DNA of 64,000 nt from JBHIYN01 sp041984235. Its GTDB lineage: Bacteria > Pseudomonadota > Gammaproteobacteria > Ga0077536. Position 1 is the first letter of the stretch. Every line of letters starts with the position of its first letter. Positions 1 through 8,321 of this stretch are shown here, one piece after another. The stretch is from the NCBI GenBank assembly GCA_041984235.1, contig JBHIYN010000005.1, positions 248,001 through 312,000 of the forward strand. Reading direction: 5' to 3'. The notes below the pieces were generated by a model. It was not told the DNA's origin and made no database searches. It saw only the letters and a list, made by a program, of their open reading frames with translations. The translations under genes were made by a program, and so were the position numbers.

Positions 1-1933
1 AGCCCCCGCGCGGCGGCGCGACGTCACGCAGGCGAGCGGCAGCCGCAGCGCCGGCGGCGACGTCACCCGCCGCGAAGGCGGCCAGGTTGGTCGCCGTCGC
101 TATCAGGTGATCCAGCGTATGCAGACCGCGCTCGCGTGACTCGGACCAGCAGTCACTGACGGCGCGGTCGATCCAGTTGCTGTCGTCGCCGTAGAAGAAC
201 TCGAACTGCGCGCGCAGCATTTCCCACATGATGCGGGCGAAGGGAATGCGCGCAGTTTCCTCCAGGTCGGCGCCACGCGCAGCGATGAGTGCTCGTGCGG
301 CGGGCGTCTCACCCCGGATCGTGTGCGCGAACAGGATCTCGGCGGCGACCATCACGCGGCGATGCCGGGAAGTTTCCGTCGTCAGCAGCGTACAAGCCTG
401 CCCCAGCCATTCATCGAGGCGCGGGTGCCCCGGGAAACACAGCGCCATGGTGCCGAGCACCCCGGGCACCGCAATGCCACGCAGCGACGGCGCAGCCGGC
501 CCCCCCTGCTCGTCTTGCAGGGCGAGGAGTTCTGCGAGGTCAGTGCCGATCCCCGCGAACTCGTGGGCCATGACGCGACTTTCCAGGATCGCGACCAGCG
601 CCTGGAAGTGCCCGGGCACGTTGCCCTGCCGCGCATATGCCTCACGCGCCGCCTGCAGGCGCGCGATTCCGGTGGCCGGCTGCGTGATGACGTCGACAAG
701 CCCGAGCCACAGGGACAGCGTCGCATCCTCGTTCACGATCGCGGGCGGGATCCGCTCCAGCCAGTTCTTCATGCGCGGGTGGCGCCCCCCGCGCAGCAGC
801 TCCGGGCCCACCGCCGCACACAGCCGCGACACGCCCGCCCAGTCCGCGACGCGAACGCGGACATCGATGGCGGCTTCGGTGTCCCCCGCGACCTCGAGCA
901 TCGCGGCGGCCTTCTCGTGCAGGTCACGCCAGGCATCGGGCCCGAACGAGGCATCCCCTTGGCCACGCAGGAATTCACGGAACAGCGGGTGCAGCACGTA
1001 AGTGGTCTCGCCGCGCGCTAGGTGAGCGGTGGTGAAGAAGTTGCGCCGCGCGAGATCGGGCAGGATGCGACTCGCCTGCTCCTGCTCCGCGAGGCGATCA
1101 CCGAGCGCCGGCACGATGCGATCCCAGATCGCATTGGCAACGAGGTAGCGCTGCGTTGCTTGCGGCATGCGGCGATAGATTTCGCCGGCGAAGTAGTCGA
1201 ACACCTCGTGCAGCGGTAATGACACGGCGCGGTCCCGCGCGTCGCCACCGAGCGCGGCCAGCTCGGTCGCCAGCACGAGGCCCGCGATCCAGCCGTCGAA
1301 ACGAGCCAGCTCGGCGGGCTCGACGGCCACCTTGCGGCGGCGTGCGGCAGCGCGCAGTTCGTCCTCGCTCAGCCTCAACTGCGGCCAGCCGATGACCGCC
1401 ATGCGGCCGTTGGCCAGCAGTGCGGCCATGGACTCGAACGGCTGCTCCCTGCTGACCATGAACAGGTTCGGATCCCCGGACAATTCCCCGGCCGCGGCAC
1501 CGAGCAAGGCCTCGACGCCCGGTACGTCCGCGATCGCGTCGACGTTGTCGAAGACGAGCACGAAGTCGCCGGGCAGGGCGGCGTACAACGTGCGGAAGTA
1601 GCTGCGTGCGAAGCTCGGTACCGCAGCGAGATACTCGACCGTCAGTTGTGGCAGATCGAGCCGGCGGCGCGGGAAACGCCGCCTGACCGCCCGGCTCAGC
1701 TGCTCGAAAAAGCGCGACGGATCGCGATCGTCCTCGTCGAACGCGTACCACACGACCCTGCGCTTGCTCACGCGCGCGTACTCCGCGACCAGCGTGGTCT
1801 TGCCGCAGCCCGCGGGCCCGCCGATCCAGACCAGCGGGCGCATGGCGGCTTCGCCGATCAGTTCGACGAGTCGTTGCGGCACCGCCAGCCCCTGCGTGCG
1901 CGGCGGCGTGTACTTGGCGAGATTGCCGGACAT
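1..1933 (-). CDS. MalT/LuxR-like ATPase transcriptional regulator (3' part outside window)
   Basis: The frame stays open from an ATG at 1933 to the window edge, giving about 644 residues without a stop. Near residue 40 there is a P-loop, GGPAGCGKTT, and near residue 125 a Walker B-like strand, VLVFDNVD. These are followed by a helical region and degenerate TPR-like repeats. This is the layout of STAND-type MalT/LAL regulators, in which an effector and ATP drive oligomerisation and a C-terminal LuxR helix-turn-helix binds DNA. The DNA-binding end would lie beyond base 1, so the class is inferred from the N-terminal two thirds. Other STAND ATPases remain possible. No neighbouring target operon is obvious. 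Confidence 0.72.
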   Translation of the reverse strand, partial: MSGNLAKYTPPRTQGLAVPQRLVELIGEAAMRPLVWIGGPAGCGKTTLVAEYARVSKRRVVWYAFDEDDRDPSRFFEQLSRAVRRRFPRRRLDLPQLTVEYLAAVPSFARSYFRTLYAALPGDFVLVFDNVDAIADVPGVEALLGAAAGELSGDPNLFMVSREQPFESMAALLANGRMAVIGWPQLRLSEDELRAAARRRKVAVEPAELARFDGWIAGLVLATELAALGGDARDRAVSLPLHEVFDYFAGEIYRRMPQATQRYLVANAIWDRIVPALGDRLAEQEQASRILPDLARRNFFTTAHLARGETTYVLHPLFREFLRGQGDASFGPDAWRDLHEKAAAMLEVAGDTEAAIDVRVRVADWAGVSRLCAAVGPELLRGGRHPRMKNWLERIPPAIVNEDATLSLWLGLVDVITQPATGIARLQAAREAYARQGNVPGHFQALVAILESRVMAHEFAGIGTDLAELLALQDEQGGPAAPSLRGIAVPGVLGTMALCFPGHPRLDEWLGQACTLLTTETSRHRRVMVAAEILFAHTIRGETPAARALIAARGADLEETARIPFARIMWEMLRAQFEFFYGDDSNWIDRAVSDCWSESRERGLHTLDHLIATATNLAAFAAGDVAAGAAAAARLRDVAPPRGG

Positions 1934-2031
1934 CGTCAGGTTCGCGCGGTCAGCCAGCGGAGGTCGGCAGAGACTGCTACTGCCCTGCTCTCAATCCGGA
2001 CCGCTTTCTGCTGCGCGCGCCACCGGCTCCG

Positions 2032-2718
2032 TTACGGCCAGATCACCCGCGTCTCCTCGGCGAGGAACGCGGTGCAGTTGGCGGCATCGAGGAAGCGTGG
2101 CGCGTCGGCGGCGAAGATGGCCTGGATGCGTTCGCTCGACCAGTAGGCGTCGAAGGCCGCGAAATCGGCGAAGGACAGCTCGGCGACGCCGTCGTAGGCC
2201 GGCGTGCCGTCGGCATAGGTCTCCGGCGCCTGGTGGCATTGCACGTAGCGCAGGATGCCGGCGTCGCGCGGGATCTGCGGGGCATGACCGTTGATCCAGT
2301 AGTCCTGGAATTCGGCGACGGACATGTCCGCGCGCCGTTTGAGCAGGAACACCGCCTTGATCAGCGGCGTGTCTTTCTCGATCGGCGGCCCTTCGATAAA
2401 CACGTGCTCGCGGGTGGCGAGGAACACCAGCTTGCCGGTGTCGATGAAGTTCGGCTCGTCGGCCTGCGCGCCGCTGACGTAGGCGGGGTCGTTCGGCAGG
2501 TTGGCGAGGACGTCGAGATCGTCGAACCAGAGCTCGGCGACGCCGTCGTAGGGACATTCGAAGCCGGGGAACGCGTGCGCGCTGCGGTGGCTCTGCACGT
2601 AGCGCCTGAGACCCGTGATCGAGGTCGCGATCGGTCCGTGGACCTCGCGCCAGTAACGGTGAAACGCGTCGTCCGGCATGCCGGGCTTGCGGGTAACGAG
2701 CGCGATGCCCTTGATCAT
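2032..2718 (-). CDS. tandem EthD-domain protein
   Basis: 228 residues made of two EthD-like ferredoxin-fold (dimeric alpha/beta barrel) units. Each begins with the same pattern: MIKGIALVTRKPGM near residue 1 and LIKAVFLLKRRADM near residue 117. Each continues with a W-x-x-x-HxP segment and an L-R-Y-V-Q segment. EthD proteins are small accessory or catalytic barrels often found beside degradation genes; the reaction here is unknown. The ATG at 2718 follows an AGGAGCAGGACC ribosome site. The gene diverges from the GST-like gene and sits beside three flavin oxidoreductases, so a shared catabolic role is possible but unproven. Confidence 0.82.
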   Translation of the reverse strand: MIKGIALVTRKPGMPDDAFHRYWREVHGPIATSITGLRRYVQSHRSAHAFPGFECPYDGVAELWFDDLDVLANLPNDPAYVSGAQADEPNFIDTGKLVFLATREHVFIEGPPIEKDTPLIKAVFLLKRRADMSVAEFQDYWINGHAPQIPRDAGILRYVQCHQAPETYADGTPAYDGVAELSFADFAAFDAYWSSERIQAIFAADAPRFLDAANCTAFLAEETRVIWP

Positions 2719-2873
2719 GGTCCTGCTCCTCGCAAGTGATGGTGAGGCCGCATGTTAGCGTCACGGGCGCGCGACAGTCAGCGGCGCGGCCGCGGAGATT
2801 GTCAGGACCGCGGCGCTGCGCGCTGCTAGACTCGGGCGCTCGGCACGCCGCACGTCACCCCCAGGAGGTCCCC

Positions 2874-3536
2874 ATGTCCGCCACGCTCTACGGCGCCAAC
2901 GTCTCACCCTTCGTGCGCAAGGTGCGCGTCTACTGCGCGGAGCGCGGTATCGACTACGCCTACGAGCCGGTCAGTCCCTTCGACCCGCCGCCCGATTACC
3001 GCAAGATCAGCCCGCTCGGCAAGATCCCGGCGTGGCAGGACGGCGATAAATCGCTGGCCGACTCTTCCGTCATCTGCCTCTATCTCGAACGTACCCGGCC
3101 CGGCCCGGCGCTGTACCCGGCCGACGACTACGCCTGGGCGCGTGCGCTGTGGTTCGAGGAGTACATCGACTCGGGCTTCACCCCGATCGCCGGCGGCAAG
3201 GTATTCCGCCCGCTGGTACTCGGTCCGATGATGAAGCAACCGGTCACCGACGAGGTGCGCGCGGCGGTCGAGCAGACGCTCACCGAGGAGGTCGCGCCGA
3301 TGTGGGACTACCTCGAGGGCGAGATCGCGGGCCGCGAGTTCTTCGCCGGCGACGCGCTCAGCATCGGCGACATCATGGTCGCCAGCGTGCACGTCAACCT
3401 GCTGCATGCCGGCATCGACGTCGATGCCGGGCGCTATCCCGGTCTCGCCGCCTTCCTCGGACGCATGTTCGCGCGACCGTCGTTCGCCGCGCTGATCGAG
3501 GAGGAGACGCCGACCTGGAGCCGGCGCGACGCCTGA
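2874..3536 (+). CDS. glutathione S-transferase family protein
   Basis: 220 residues. The N-terminal thioredoxin-like domain starts SATLYGANVSPFVRKVRVY, has the GST cis-proline region GKIPAWQDGDKSLADSSVI, and is followed by an all-helical C-terminal domain with the usual N-capping motif (LSIGDIMVAS). It probably binds glutathione and conjugates or isomerises a small substrate; the substrate is not visible. The ATG at 2874 follows a strong AGGAGG at 2863-2868; a longer frame upstream lacks comparable support. A glutathione-synthesis gene (gshA) lies elsewhere in the window. It is 46 bases ahead of a luciferase-like oxidoreductase on the same strand and may be co-transcribed with it. Confidence 0.88.
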   Translation: MSATLYGANVSPFVRKVRVYCAERGIDYAYEPVSPFDPPPDYRKISPLGKIPAWQDGDKSLADSSVICLYLERTRPGPALYPADDYAWARALWFEEYIDSGFTPIAGGKVFRPLVLGPMMKQPVTDEVRAAVEQTLTEEVAPMWDYLEGEIAGREFFAGDALSIGDIMVASVHVNLLHAGIDVDAGRYPGLAAFLGRMFARPSFAALIEEETPTWSRRDA

Positions 3537-3582
3537 ACGATGTGCAGCGGGCGCGCGCCCGCATTCCCAGGGGAGAAACACC

Positions 3583-4626
3583 ATGGCCGTCGACTGCGGT
3601 TTCCTGTTCCCGTTTCGCAATCCGGGCTTCAACCGGCGGCCGTGGCGCGAGGTCTACCGCGAAGACCTCGATCTCGCGGTGCACTGCGAGTCACTCGGCT
3701 ACGATCACGTGTGGCTGACCGAGCACCACTTCGTCGACGACGGTTACTCGCCCGCACTGCTGCCGATTGCCGGCGCCATCGCGGGGCGCACCTCGCGCAT
3801 CCGCATCGGCACCTTCGTGCTGCTGCTGCCGCTGCACGACACCGTGCGCGTGGCCGAGGATGCCGCCACCGTCGACCTGATCTCCGACGGCCGCCTCGAC
3901 CTGGGCCTCGGTCTCGGCTACCGCGTCGGCGAGTTCGCCGGCATGGGGCGCTCGCCGCGCGAGCGCGGCGCGCGCTTCGCCGAGCAGCTACCCCTGCTGC
4001 GCCGCCTGCTCGACGGCGAGACGGTCGATCTCGACGGCCGCTTCCACCAGCTTGCCGGCACCCGCATCATGCCGCCGGCGCTGCAGCAGCCGCTGCCGCT
4101 GTGGGTCGGCGCGCGCGGCGACAAGGCGCTGGACCGCGCCGCGCGGCTCGGCTGCCACCTCGCCGGCGTCTCCACCGAGCACCGCAGCCGCTACCGCGAG
4201 GCGCTGGCGCGCCACGAGCGCAATCCGGACGACTACCACGTCAGCCAGATGGTGCTGGTGTACGTCGCCGACAGCCGCGAGCAGGCCTGGGCCGAGGCTG
4301 CGCAGCCGGTCCATCACATGCTGACCCTGTACCGCGACTGGGCCGCCGAGGCCGGTGACGACAACAACGACGACCAGGCCAGCCGCGCCATTCCCACGCC
4401 CGAACAGATGCAGCGCGAGCAGGCCGGCGACTTCTTCGGCGAGCCGGCCTACATCGGCACACCCGAGTTCGTCTGCGCTGGACTCAAAGACCTGCTGCAG
4501 CGCTCGCCCTGCACCCACCTCGTGCTGATGGGCGTCCTGCCCGGCGCACCGGTGGCCGGCACGCGGCGCAGCGTCGAGCTCTTCGCGCGCGAGGTCATGC
4601 CCGAGCTGAAAGCGGCGACAGCCTGA
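3583..4626 (+). CDS. LLM class flavin-dependent oxidoreductase
   Basis: 347 residues with a bacterial luciferase-like TIM barrel. Visible family signatures are the N-terminal strand, the WLTEHHF motif near residue 47, the RIRIGTFVLLLPLHDTVRVAED segment and the GRLDLGLGLGYR phosphate/flavin loop. Enzymes of this class use reduced FMN or F420 for monooxygenation or hydride transfer; cofactor and substrate cannot be told from sequence. An AGGGGAG site precedes the ATG. It is the first of three LLM genes between 3.5 and 7.2 kb. The EHH motif is more typical of FMN-type (alkanal-monooxygenase-like) members than of the F420 groups next door. Confidence 0.87.
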   Translation: MAVDCGFLFPFRNPGFNRRPWREVYREDLDLAVHCESLGYDHVWLTEHHFVDDGYSPALLPIAGAIAGRTSRIRIGTFVLLLPLHDTVRVAEDAATVDLISDGRLDLGLGLGYRVGEFAGMGRSPRERGARFAEQLPLLRRLLDGETVDLDGRFHQLAGTRIMPPALQQPLPLWVGARGDKALDRAARLGCHLAGVSTEHRSRYREALARHERNPDDYHVSQMVLVYVADSREQAWAEAAQPVHHMLTLYRDWAAEAGDDNNDDQASRAIPTPEQMQREQAGDFFGEPAYIGTPEFVCAGLKDLLQRSPCTHLVLMGVLPGAPVAGTRRSVELFAREVMPELKAATA

Positions 4627-4717
4627 GCGCGCCGGGGGCCAGCGCCGCGCCGGCTTGACGCCGGCGCCGGGACTGCCCACAGTCGCTGCGTCAGCCCGAC
4701 ACCCGGAGATCTCCCGC

Positions 4718-5632
4718 ATGCGCATCGGACTCATGCTCGGCGCCGACCGCGGCGCGGCCACGGTCGCCGGCGTCACCGCGATGGCCGAGCGCGCCGAGGC
4801 GGCCGGACTCGACAGCCTGTGGATGGCGCACATCCGCTCGCTGGACGCGATCAGCGCGCTCACCGTCGCCGCCACCCGTACCAAACGGATCGAGCTGGGT
4901 CCGGCGGTGACGCCGGTCTACCCGCGTCACCCGGTGGCGCTCGCGCAACAGGCGCTGACGGCGAACCAGGCCGCCGGCGGCCGCTTCACGCTCGGCATCG
5001 GCGTCTCTCACAAGATCGTGGTCGAGGGCATGCTCGGGATGTCCTACGCGCGACCTGCCGCTTACATGCGTGACTACCTCGGCGCGCTGCTGCCGCTGCT
5101 GCGCGGCGAGTCGGTCGATTACGCCGGCGAGCGCTTCACCCTGAGGGGCATGCAGATCGACGTCGCGGACGCGCCGCCGGTATCGACCGTGATTGCCGCG
5201 CTGGGCCCGGTCATGCTGAAGCTCGCCGGCACCCTGGCCGATGGCACCAACACCTGGATGGTGGGGCCGAAGACCATCGCGTCGCACATCGCGCAGCACC
5301 TCAATACGGCTGCCGACGCGGCCGGCCGGCCGGCACCGCGCATCGTCGCCGGCTTTCCGCTCGTCGTGACCGATGACGTCGCCGCCGCGCGTGCGCGCCT
5401 GGCCGAGGCGCTCGCCATCTACGGGCAGCTTCCGAGCTACCGCGCCATGCTCGACCGCGAGGGGCTGGACGGCCCGGCCGACCTCGCGCTGATCGGCAAC
5501 GAAGCGACGCTGCGCACGGAGATCGAGCGCATCGCGGCGGCCGGCGTGACCGACTTCAGCGCCGCCATCATGGCCGACGACGAGGAAGGCCACGAGCGGG
5601 CCTTCGCGTTTCTCGCCACACTGAAACGCTGA
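4718..5632 (+). CDS. LLM oxidoreductase, TIGR03564-like (F420-type)
   Basis: 304 residues of a luciferase-like barrel beginning MRIGLMLGADRGAATVAGV. It carries LDSLWMAHI near residue 35, the ELGPAVTPVYPRHPVALAQQ strand and loop, and GGRFTLGIGVSHK. This pattern resembles the TIGR03564 group, annotated as F420-dependent, although F420 use in a gammaproteobacterium is uncertain. The ATG at 4718 follows GGAG at 4705-4708; an upstream extension to about 4655 has no ribosome site. It lies 91 bases after the previous LLM gene, and a second LLM gene follows one small ORF later, suggesting a cluster of related oxidoreductions. Confidence 0.84.
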   Translation: MRIGLMLGADRGAATVAGVTAMAERAEAAGLDSLWMAHIRSLDAISALTVAATRTKRIELGPAVTPVYPRHPVALAQQALTANQAAGGRFTLGIGVSHKIVVEGMLGMSYARPAAYMRDYLGALLPLLRGESVDYAGERFTLRGMQIDVADAPPVSTVIAALGPVMLKLAGTLADGTNTWMVGPKTIASHIAQHLNTAADAAGRPAPRIVAGFPLVVTDDVAAARARLAEALAIYGQLPSYRAMLDREGLDGPADLALIGNEATLRTEIERIAAAGVTDFSAAIMADDEEGHERAFAFLATLKR

Positions 5633-5683
5633 GCGGGCCGGCCCGGCCCCACACGCCTGCCTGACCAGACCGGAAACTGCATC

Positions 5684-6178
5684 ATGAAAGCTCTGCACAA
5701 AGCCGCCGCGCTGCTTCTCGCCGCTCTCGCCGCCGGCGCCGGCGCGGCCGAGACCTGCCCCGATCCCTCGGCCCCCCGCGGCGCGGTCATGGCCTACCTG
5801 CGCGCCATGCACGAGAACCGCTTCGAGGACGCCTACGATTACGTCACGGAAAACATGACCGACGGCCGCTCGCGCACGGCCTGGGCCGAACTGCAGCGCT
5901 CGCTCTACCTGCCAGGGGCGGTGGACATCTACGGGGTCGACATCCGTAACGCCTATGCGCCCGCTGACGACCCGCAGTGCAGCGCCGGCGCGACGGTCGC
6001 CAACGTGCTGTCCTCGCGCGACCGGCTGAACGAGGCGGGCAACGTCGAGTTCGAGATCTACCGCGTGGTCGCTGCTGACGCCCGGTGGCGCATCGACAGC
6101 CAGGAAACCCTGTTCGACGATACCGCCATCCGCCGCTGGTTCCCGGCCGCCGGCAGCTACGAGACCTCGCCGCAATGA
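5684..6178 (+). CDS. secreted protein of unknown function (possible NTF2/DUF4864-like fold)
   Basis: 164 residues with an obvious Sec signal peptide (MKALHKAAALLLAALAAGAGA, cleavage near residue 22). The mature part has a pattern of helix (GAVMAYLRAMHENRFEDAYDYV) followed by beta strands ending in ADARWRIDSQETLFDD, which resembles NTF2-like or DUF4864-like periplasmic proteins. No catalytic residues are recognisable. Its stop overlaps the start of the next oxidoreductase as ATGA, so the two are translationally coupled. Why a secreted protein is coupled to a cytoplasmic flavin enzyme is unclear. Confidence 0.7.
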   Translation: MKALHKAAALLLAALAAGAGAAETCPDPSAPRGAVMAYLRAMHENRFEDAYDYVTENMTDGRSRTAWAELQRSLYLPGAVDIYGVDIRNAYAPADDPQCSAGATVANVLSSRDRLNEAGNVEFEIYRVVAADARWRIDSQETLFDDTAIRRWFPAAGSYETSPQ

Positions 6179-7182
6179 AACTCGGCCTGATCTTCACCGG
6201 CGGCAGCGAGAGCGTGTCCGACCTCGCCGCGCTCGCCGTGCGCGCCGAGCAAGCCGGCTTCTCCACGCTCGCCATGGCCGAAGCCTGGCGCAGCGCCTGG
6301 GTGCCGCTGACCGCGATGGCGGCCGCCACCCGCCGTATCCGGCTCGCCCCCTACGTGCTCAACGCCTATGGCCACAGCGCATTGATGAGCGGGATGGCGG
6401 CGATCGATTTCAACGGCTTCAGCGGCGGGCGCCTGACGCTCGGCGTCGGCGGCGGCAATCGCATCATCAACGAGCAGTGGCAGGGCATCGCGCATGCGCG
6501 CGTGCTGACCCGGATGCGCGAGTACGTCACCGTGCTGAAGCGCATGGCGCGCACCCGCCTCGGCGAGCGCCTGGTGTTCGAAGGCGACATTCACCGCATG
6601 GACTGGTCGCCGGCGGTCGATCCCGGTGAGGCGCCCTTCCCGGTGGTGCTGGCCGCGGTCTTTCCGCGCATGATGCGGGTCGCCGCGCAGGTCGCCGACG
6701 GCATCGGCGGCGGCGCCACGCTGTCGGTCGATTACCTGCGCGAGACGCTCAGGCCGGCGGCGGCGGAGCACGCCGCGGCCGCCGGTCGCGATGCGCGGGA
6801 ACTGTCGTGGCACGCGGTCGGCGTCACCGCCGTCGATGCCGACCGCGAGCGCGCACGGCGCGCCGCGCGCGAGGCGATCTGCCATTTCTACGCGCCGCTG
6901 CCCCACCCCTACTACGAGTACACCATGCGTGAGCAGGGCTTCGGTGCGGTGGCCGATGCCCTGCTCGAGCTGGTGCCGTCCGGGCGCATGGAAGCTGCTA
7001 TCGACGCCATCCCCGACGCGTGCATCGATCGCCTGGTCATCGCCGGCACCCCGCAGGAATGCCGCGCGCGCCTCGCCGCCTACGACGGGCTGGTGGACGA
7101 AATGCTGCTGCTGAACGTGATGCCGCCGCCGGCCGGCGCTGGCGACGCCTACGCCGCGCTGCTCCAGCTGCCGCGCGGCTGA
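6175..7182 (+). CDS. LLM class flavin-dependent oxidoreductase
   Basis: 335 residues starting MKLGLIFTGGSESVSDLAAL. The barrel signatures are FSTLAMAEAWRSAWVPLTAMAAAT, RIRLAPYVLNAYGHSALMSGMAAIDF and GGRLTLGVGGGNR, followed by the C-terminal loop IDRLVIAGTPQECRARLAAY. It belongs to the luciferase-like family; the FMN or F420 cofactor and the substrate are unknown. The ATG at 6175 overlaps the preceding stop by four bases, which fixes the start. A shared bidirectional hairpin closes the cluster about 40 bases downstream. Confidence 0.84.
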   Translation: MKLGLIFTGGSESVSDLAALAVRAEQAGFSTLAMAEAWRSAWVPLTAMAAATRRIRLAPYVLNAYGHSALMSGMAAIDFNGFSGGRLTLGVGGGNRIINEQWQGIAHARVLTRMREYVTVLKRMARTRLGERLVFEGDIHRMDWSPAVDPGEAPFPVVLAAVFPRMMRVAAQVADGIGGGATLSVDYLRETLRPAAAEHAAAAGRDARELSWHAVGVTAVDADRERARRAAREAICHFYAPLPHPYYEYTMREQGFGAVADALLELVPSGRMEAAIDAIPDACIDRLVIAGTPQECRARLAAYDGLVDEMLLLNVMPPPAGAGDAYAALLQLPRG

Positions 7183-7223
7183 GCGGCCCGCGCGGCACCG
7201 CAACGCGGTCCCGGAAATGAAAC

Positions 7224-7242
7224 GGGGCGCCTTGGGCGCCCC
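7224..7242. terminator. hairpin terminator between convergent genes
   Basis: An 8-bp perfect stem, GGGGCGCC/GGCGCCCC, with a three-base loop lies between the convergent LLM gene and the small gene at 7283. On the minus strand it is followed by GTTTCATTT, a weak U-tract. On the plus strand there is none, so it mainly serves the minus-strand gene. Confidence 0.5.
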
Positions 7243-7282
7243 GCGGTGAAGAAGGTGACGGCGGCCGTTCAGCCGCGGCGCG

Positions 7283-7570
7283 TCACGCCTGCTTCGGCTT
7301 GCCGATGACGATGTGCTTGGTGCCCTTGAGGCCACGGCGGGCATTCATCTCCTTGACCAGTGCCGAGGCGTGCTTGTGCACGTTGTCCTTGGTGCCGGTG
7401 CGAAAACCGGTGATCGGGGCATAACCCCCTTCGATGACGTAGCGGTACCCGCTGGGGCCGTTCTGGTCCAGCTTGCACTTCTCGAGCTTGGTGACGTGAT
7501 AGATGGGGCGGGTGCCCGGGTTCTGCGACTCCGGGTTGAGGGAGTCCTTGGTCTTCGGTACGGCGCTCAT
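7283..7570 (-). CDS. small basic protein of unknown function
   Basis: 95 residues, lysine-rich and hydrophilic, with no signal or membrane segment. The sequence runs from an acidic/proline N-terminus into RPIYHVTKLEKCKLDQNG and YRYVIEGGYAPITGFRTGTK and ends HIVIGKPKQA. I do not recognise the family. The ATG at 7570 has a GGAGAG ribosome site. The composition suggests a nucleic-acid- or nucleotide-interacting cytoplasmic protein, but this is only inference. It stands alone, with about 275 bases of mostly gene-free DNA upstream that should hold its promoter. Confidence 0.6.
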   Translation of the reverse strand: MSAVPKTKDSLNPESQNPGTRPIYHVTKLEKCKLDQNGPSGYRYVIEGGYAPITGFRTGTKDNVHKHASALVKEMNARRGLKGTKHIVIGKPKQA

Positions 7571-7845
7571 TGCATTCTCTCCGGTCGATCCACGAAAGGC
7601 GTTCGGGCGCGCGGCGCACGACGCCTGGCCGGAACGGCTCCGGCTCCCGTGGCGCGTGTGCGGTGTCCACGAACGACGGCTCTGCGGCCGCGTACTGCTC
7701 AGCGAGGGGATGGCGAAATATGCGTCAAGGAGGCAAGACTCAGCCAGGTGAGTTTGGGCACTTGTTCTATTTCTGACTTCACCCCTGTGTGGATAACTTA
7801 CCACGGACGGCCTCCCGCGGCCACCCGTCAGCGGCTGGCACCGGC
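7571..7845. other. gene-free interval with no clear signal
   Basis: This 275-base interval upstream of the small basic gene includes an AT-richer patch around 7735-7800. It should contain the promoter of the gene starting at 7570, but I found no convincing -35/-10 pair and no hairpin with a U-tract. Confidence 0.4.
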
Positions 7846-8295
7846 TCAGATCCCGGGCAGAAGTTGCTCCAGGCGGCGGCTGGCGGCCTCGCAGGCCGGG
7901 ACTGCGCGGGGCAGCTCGAGCTTGTGGAAAAAGCCGATTTCGCGGCCTTCGAGGCGCGCCGCCACGGCCGTGTTCAGGGCCTGGCAGGCGGCGGCCATGT
8001 CGCGTTCGGCGCGCATCAGGGCGGCGTCCTCCAGCGCGGCGGGATCGGGCGAGAGACTGGTCGCGACGATGAGATCGTTGACCACCCGGTTCTGGTAGCG
8101 GAACACCGCTTCGACGTAGCTGGCGAAGGCTTCGCGGCTGTGCCGCTCGGTGCGGCCGTCGGGGTAATGCACCTGCACCGTGGCGCAGGCGGCCAGTGCC
8201 AGCGCCAGCGCCGGGGGCAGCGCGTCGCGCACCCTGCGCCGCGGGCCGGCGGCGCCCGCGGCCGACCCGTTCGGCGACCCTGCAGCTACGCGCAT
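7846..8295 (-). CDS. small lipoprotein of unknown function
   Basis: 149 residues. The N-terminus carries several arginines (RRRVRDALPPALALALAAC), and the lipobox L-A-A-C gives a predicted acylated cysteine near residue 36, longer than usual for a lipoprotein leader. The mature part is mostly helical, with TVQVHYPDGRTERHSREAF early and paired cysteines later (AACQAL, PACEAA) that could form a disulphide. The ATG at 8295 is preceded by AGGAGCGGGAG. It sits 26 bases downstream of the phosphotransferase gene on the same strand, so the two are probably co-transcribed. No known family is recognised. Confidence 0.6.
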   Translation of the reverse strand: MRVAAGSPNGSAAGAAGPRRRVRDALPPALALALAACATVQVHYPDGRTERHSREAFASYVEAVFRYQNRVVNDLIVATSLSPDPAALEDAALMRAERDMAAACQALNTAVAARLEGREIGFFHKLELPRAVPACEAASRRLEQLLPGI

Positions 8296-8321
8296 CGCTC
8301 CCGCTCCTGTTCCCGCGGCAA

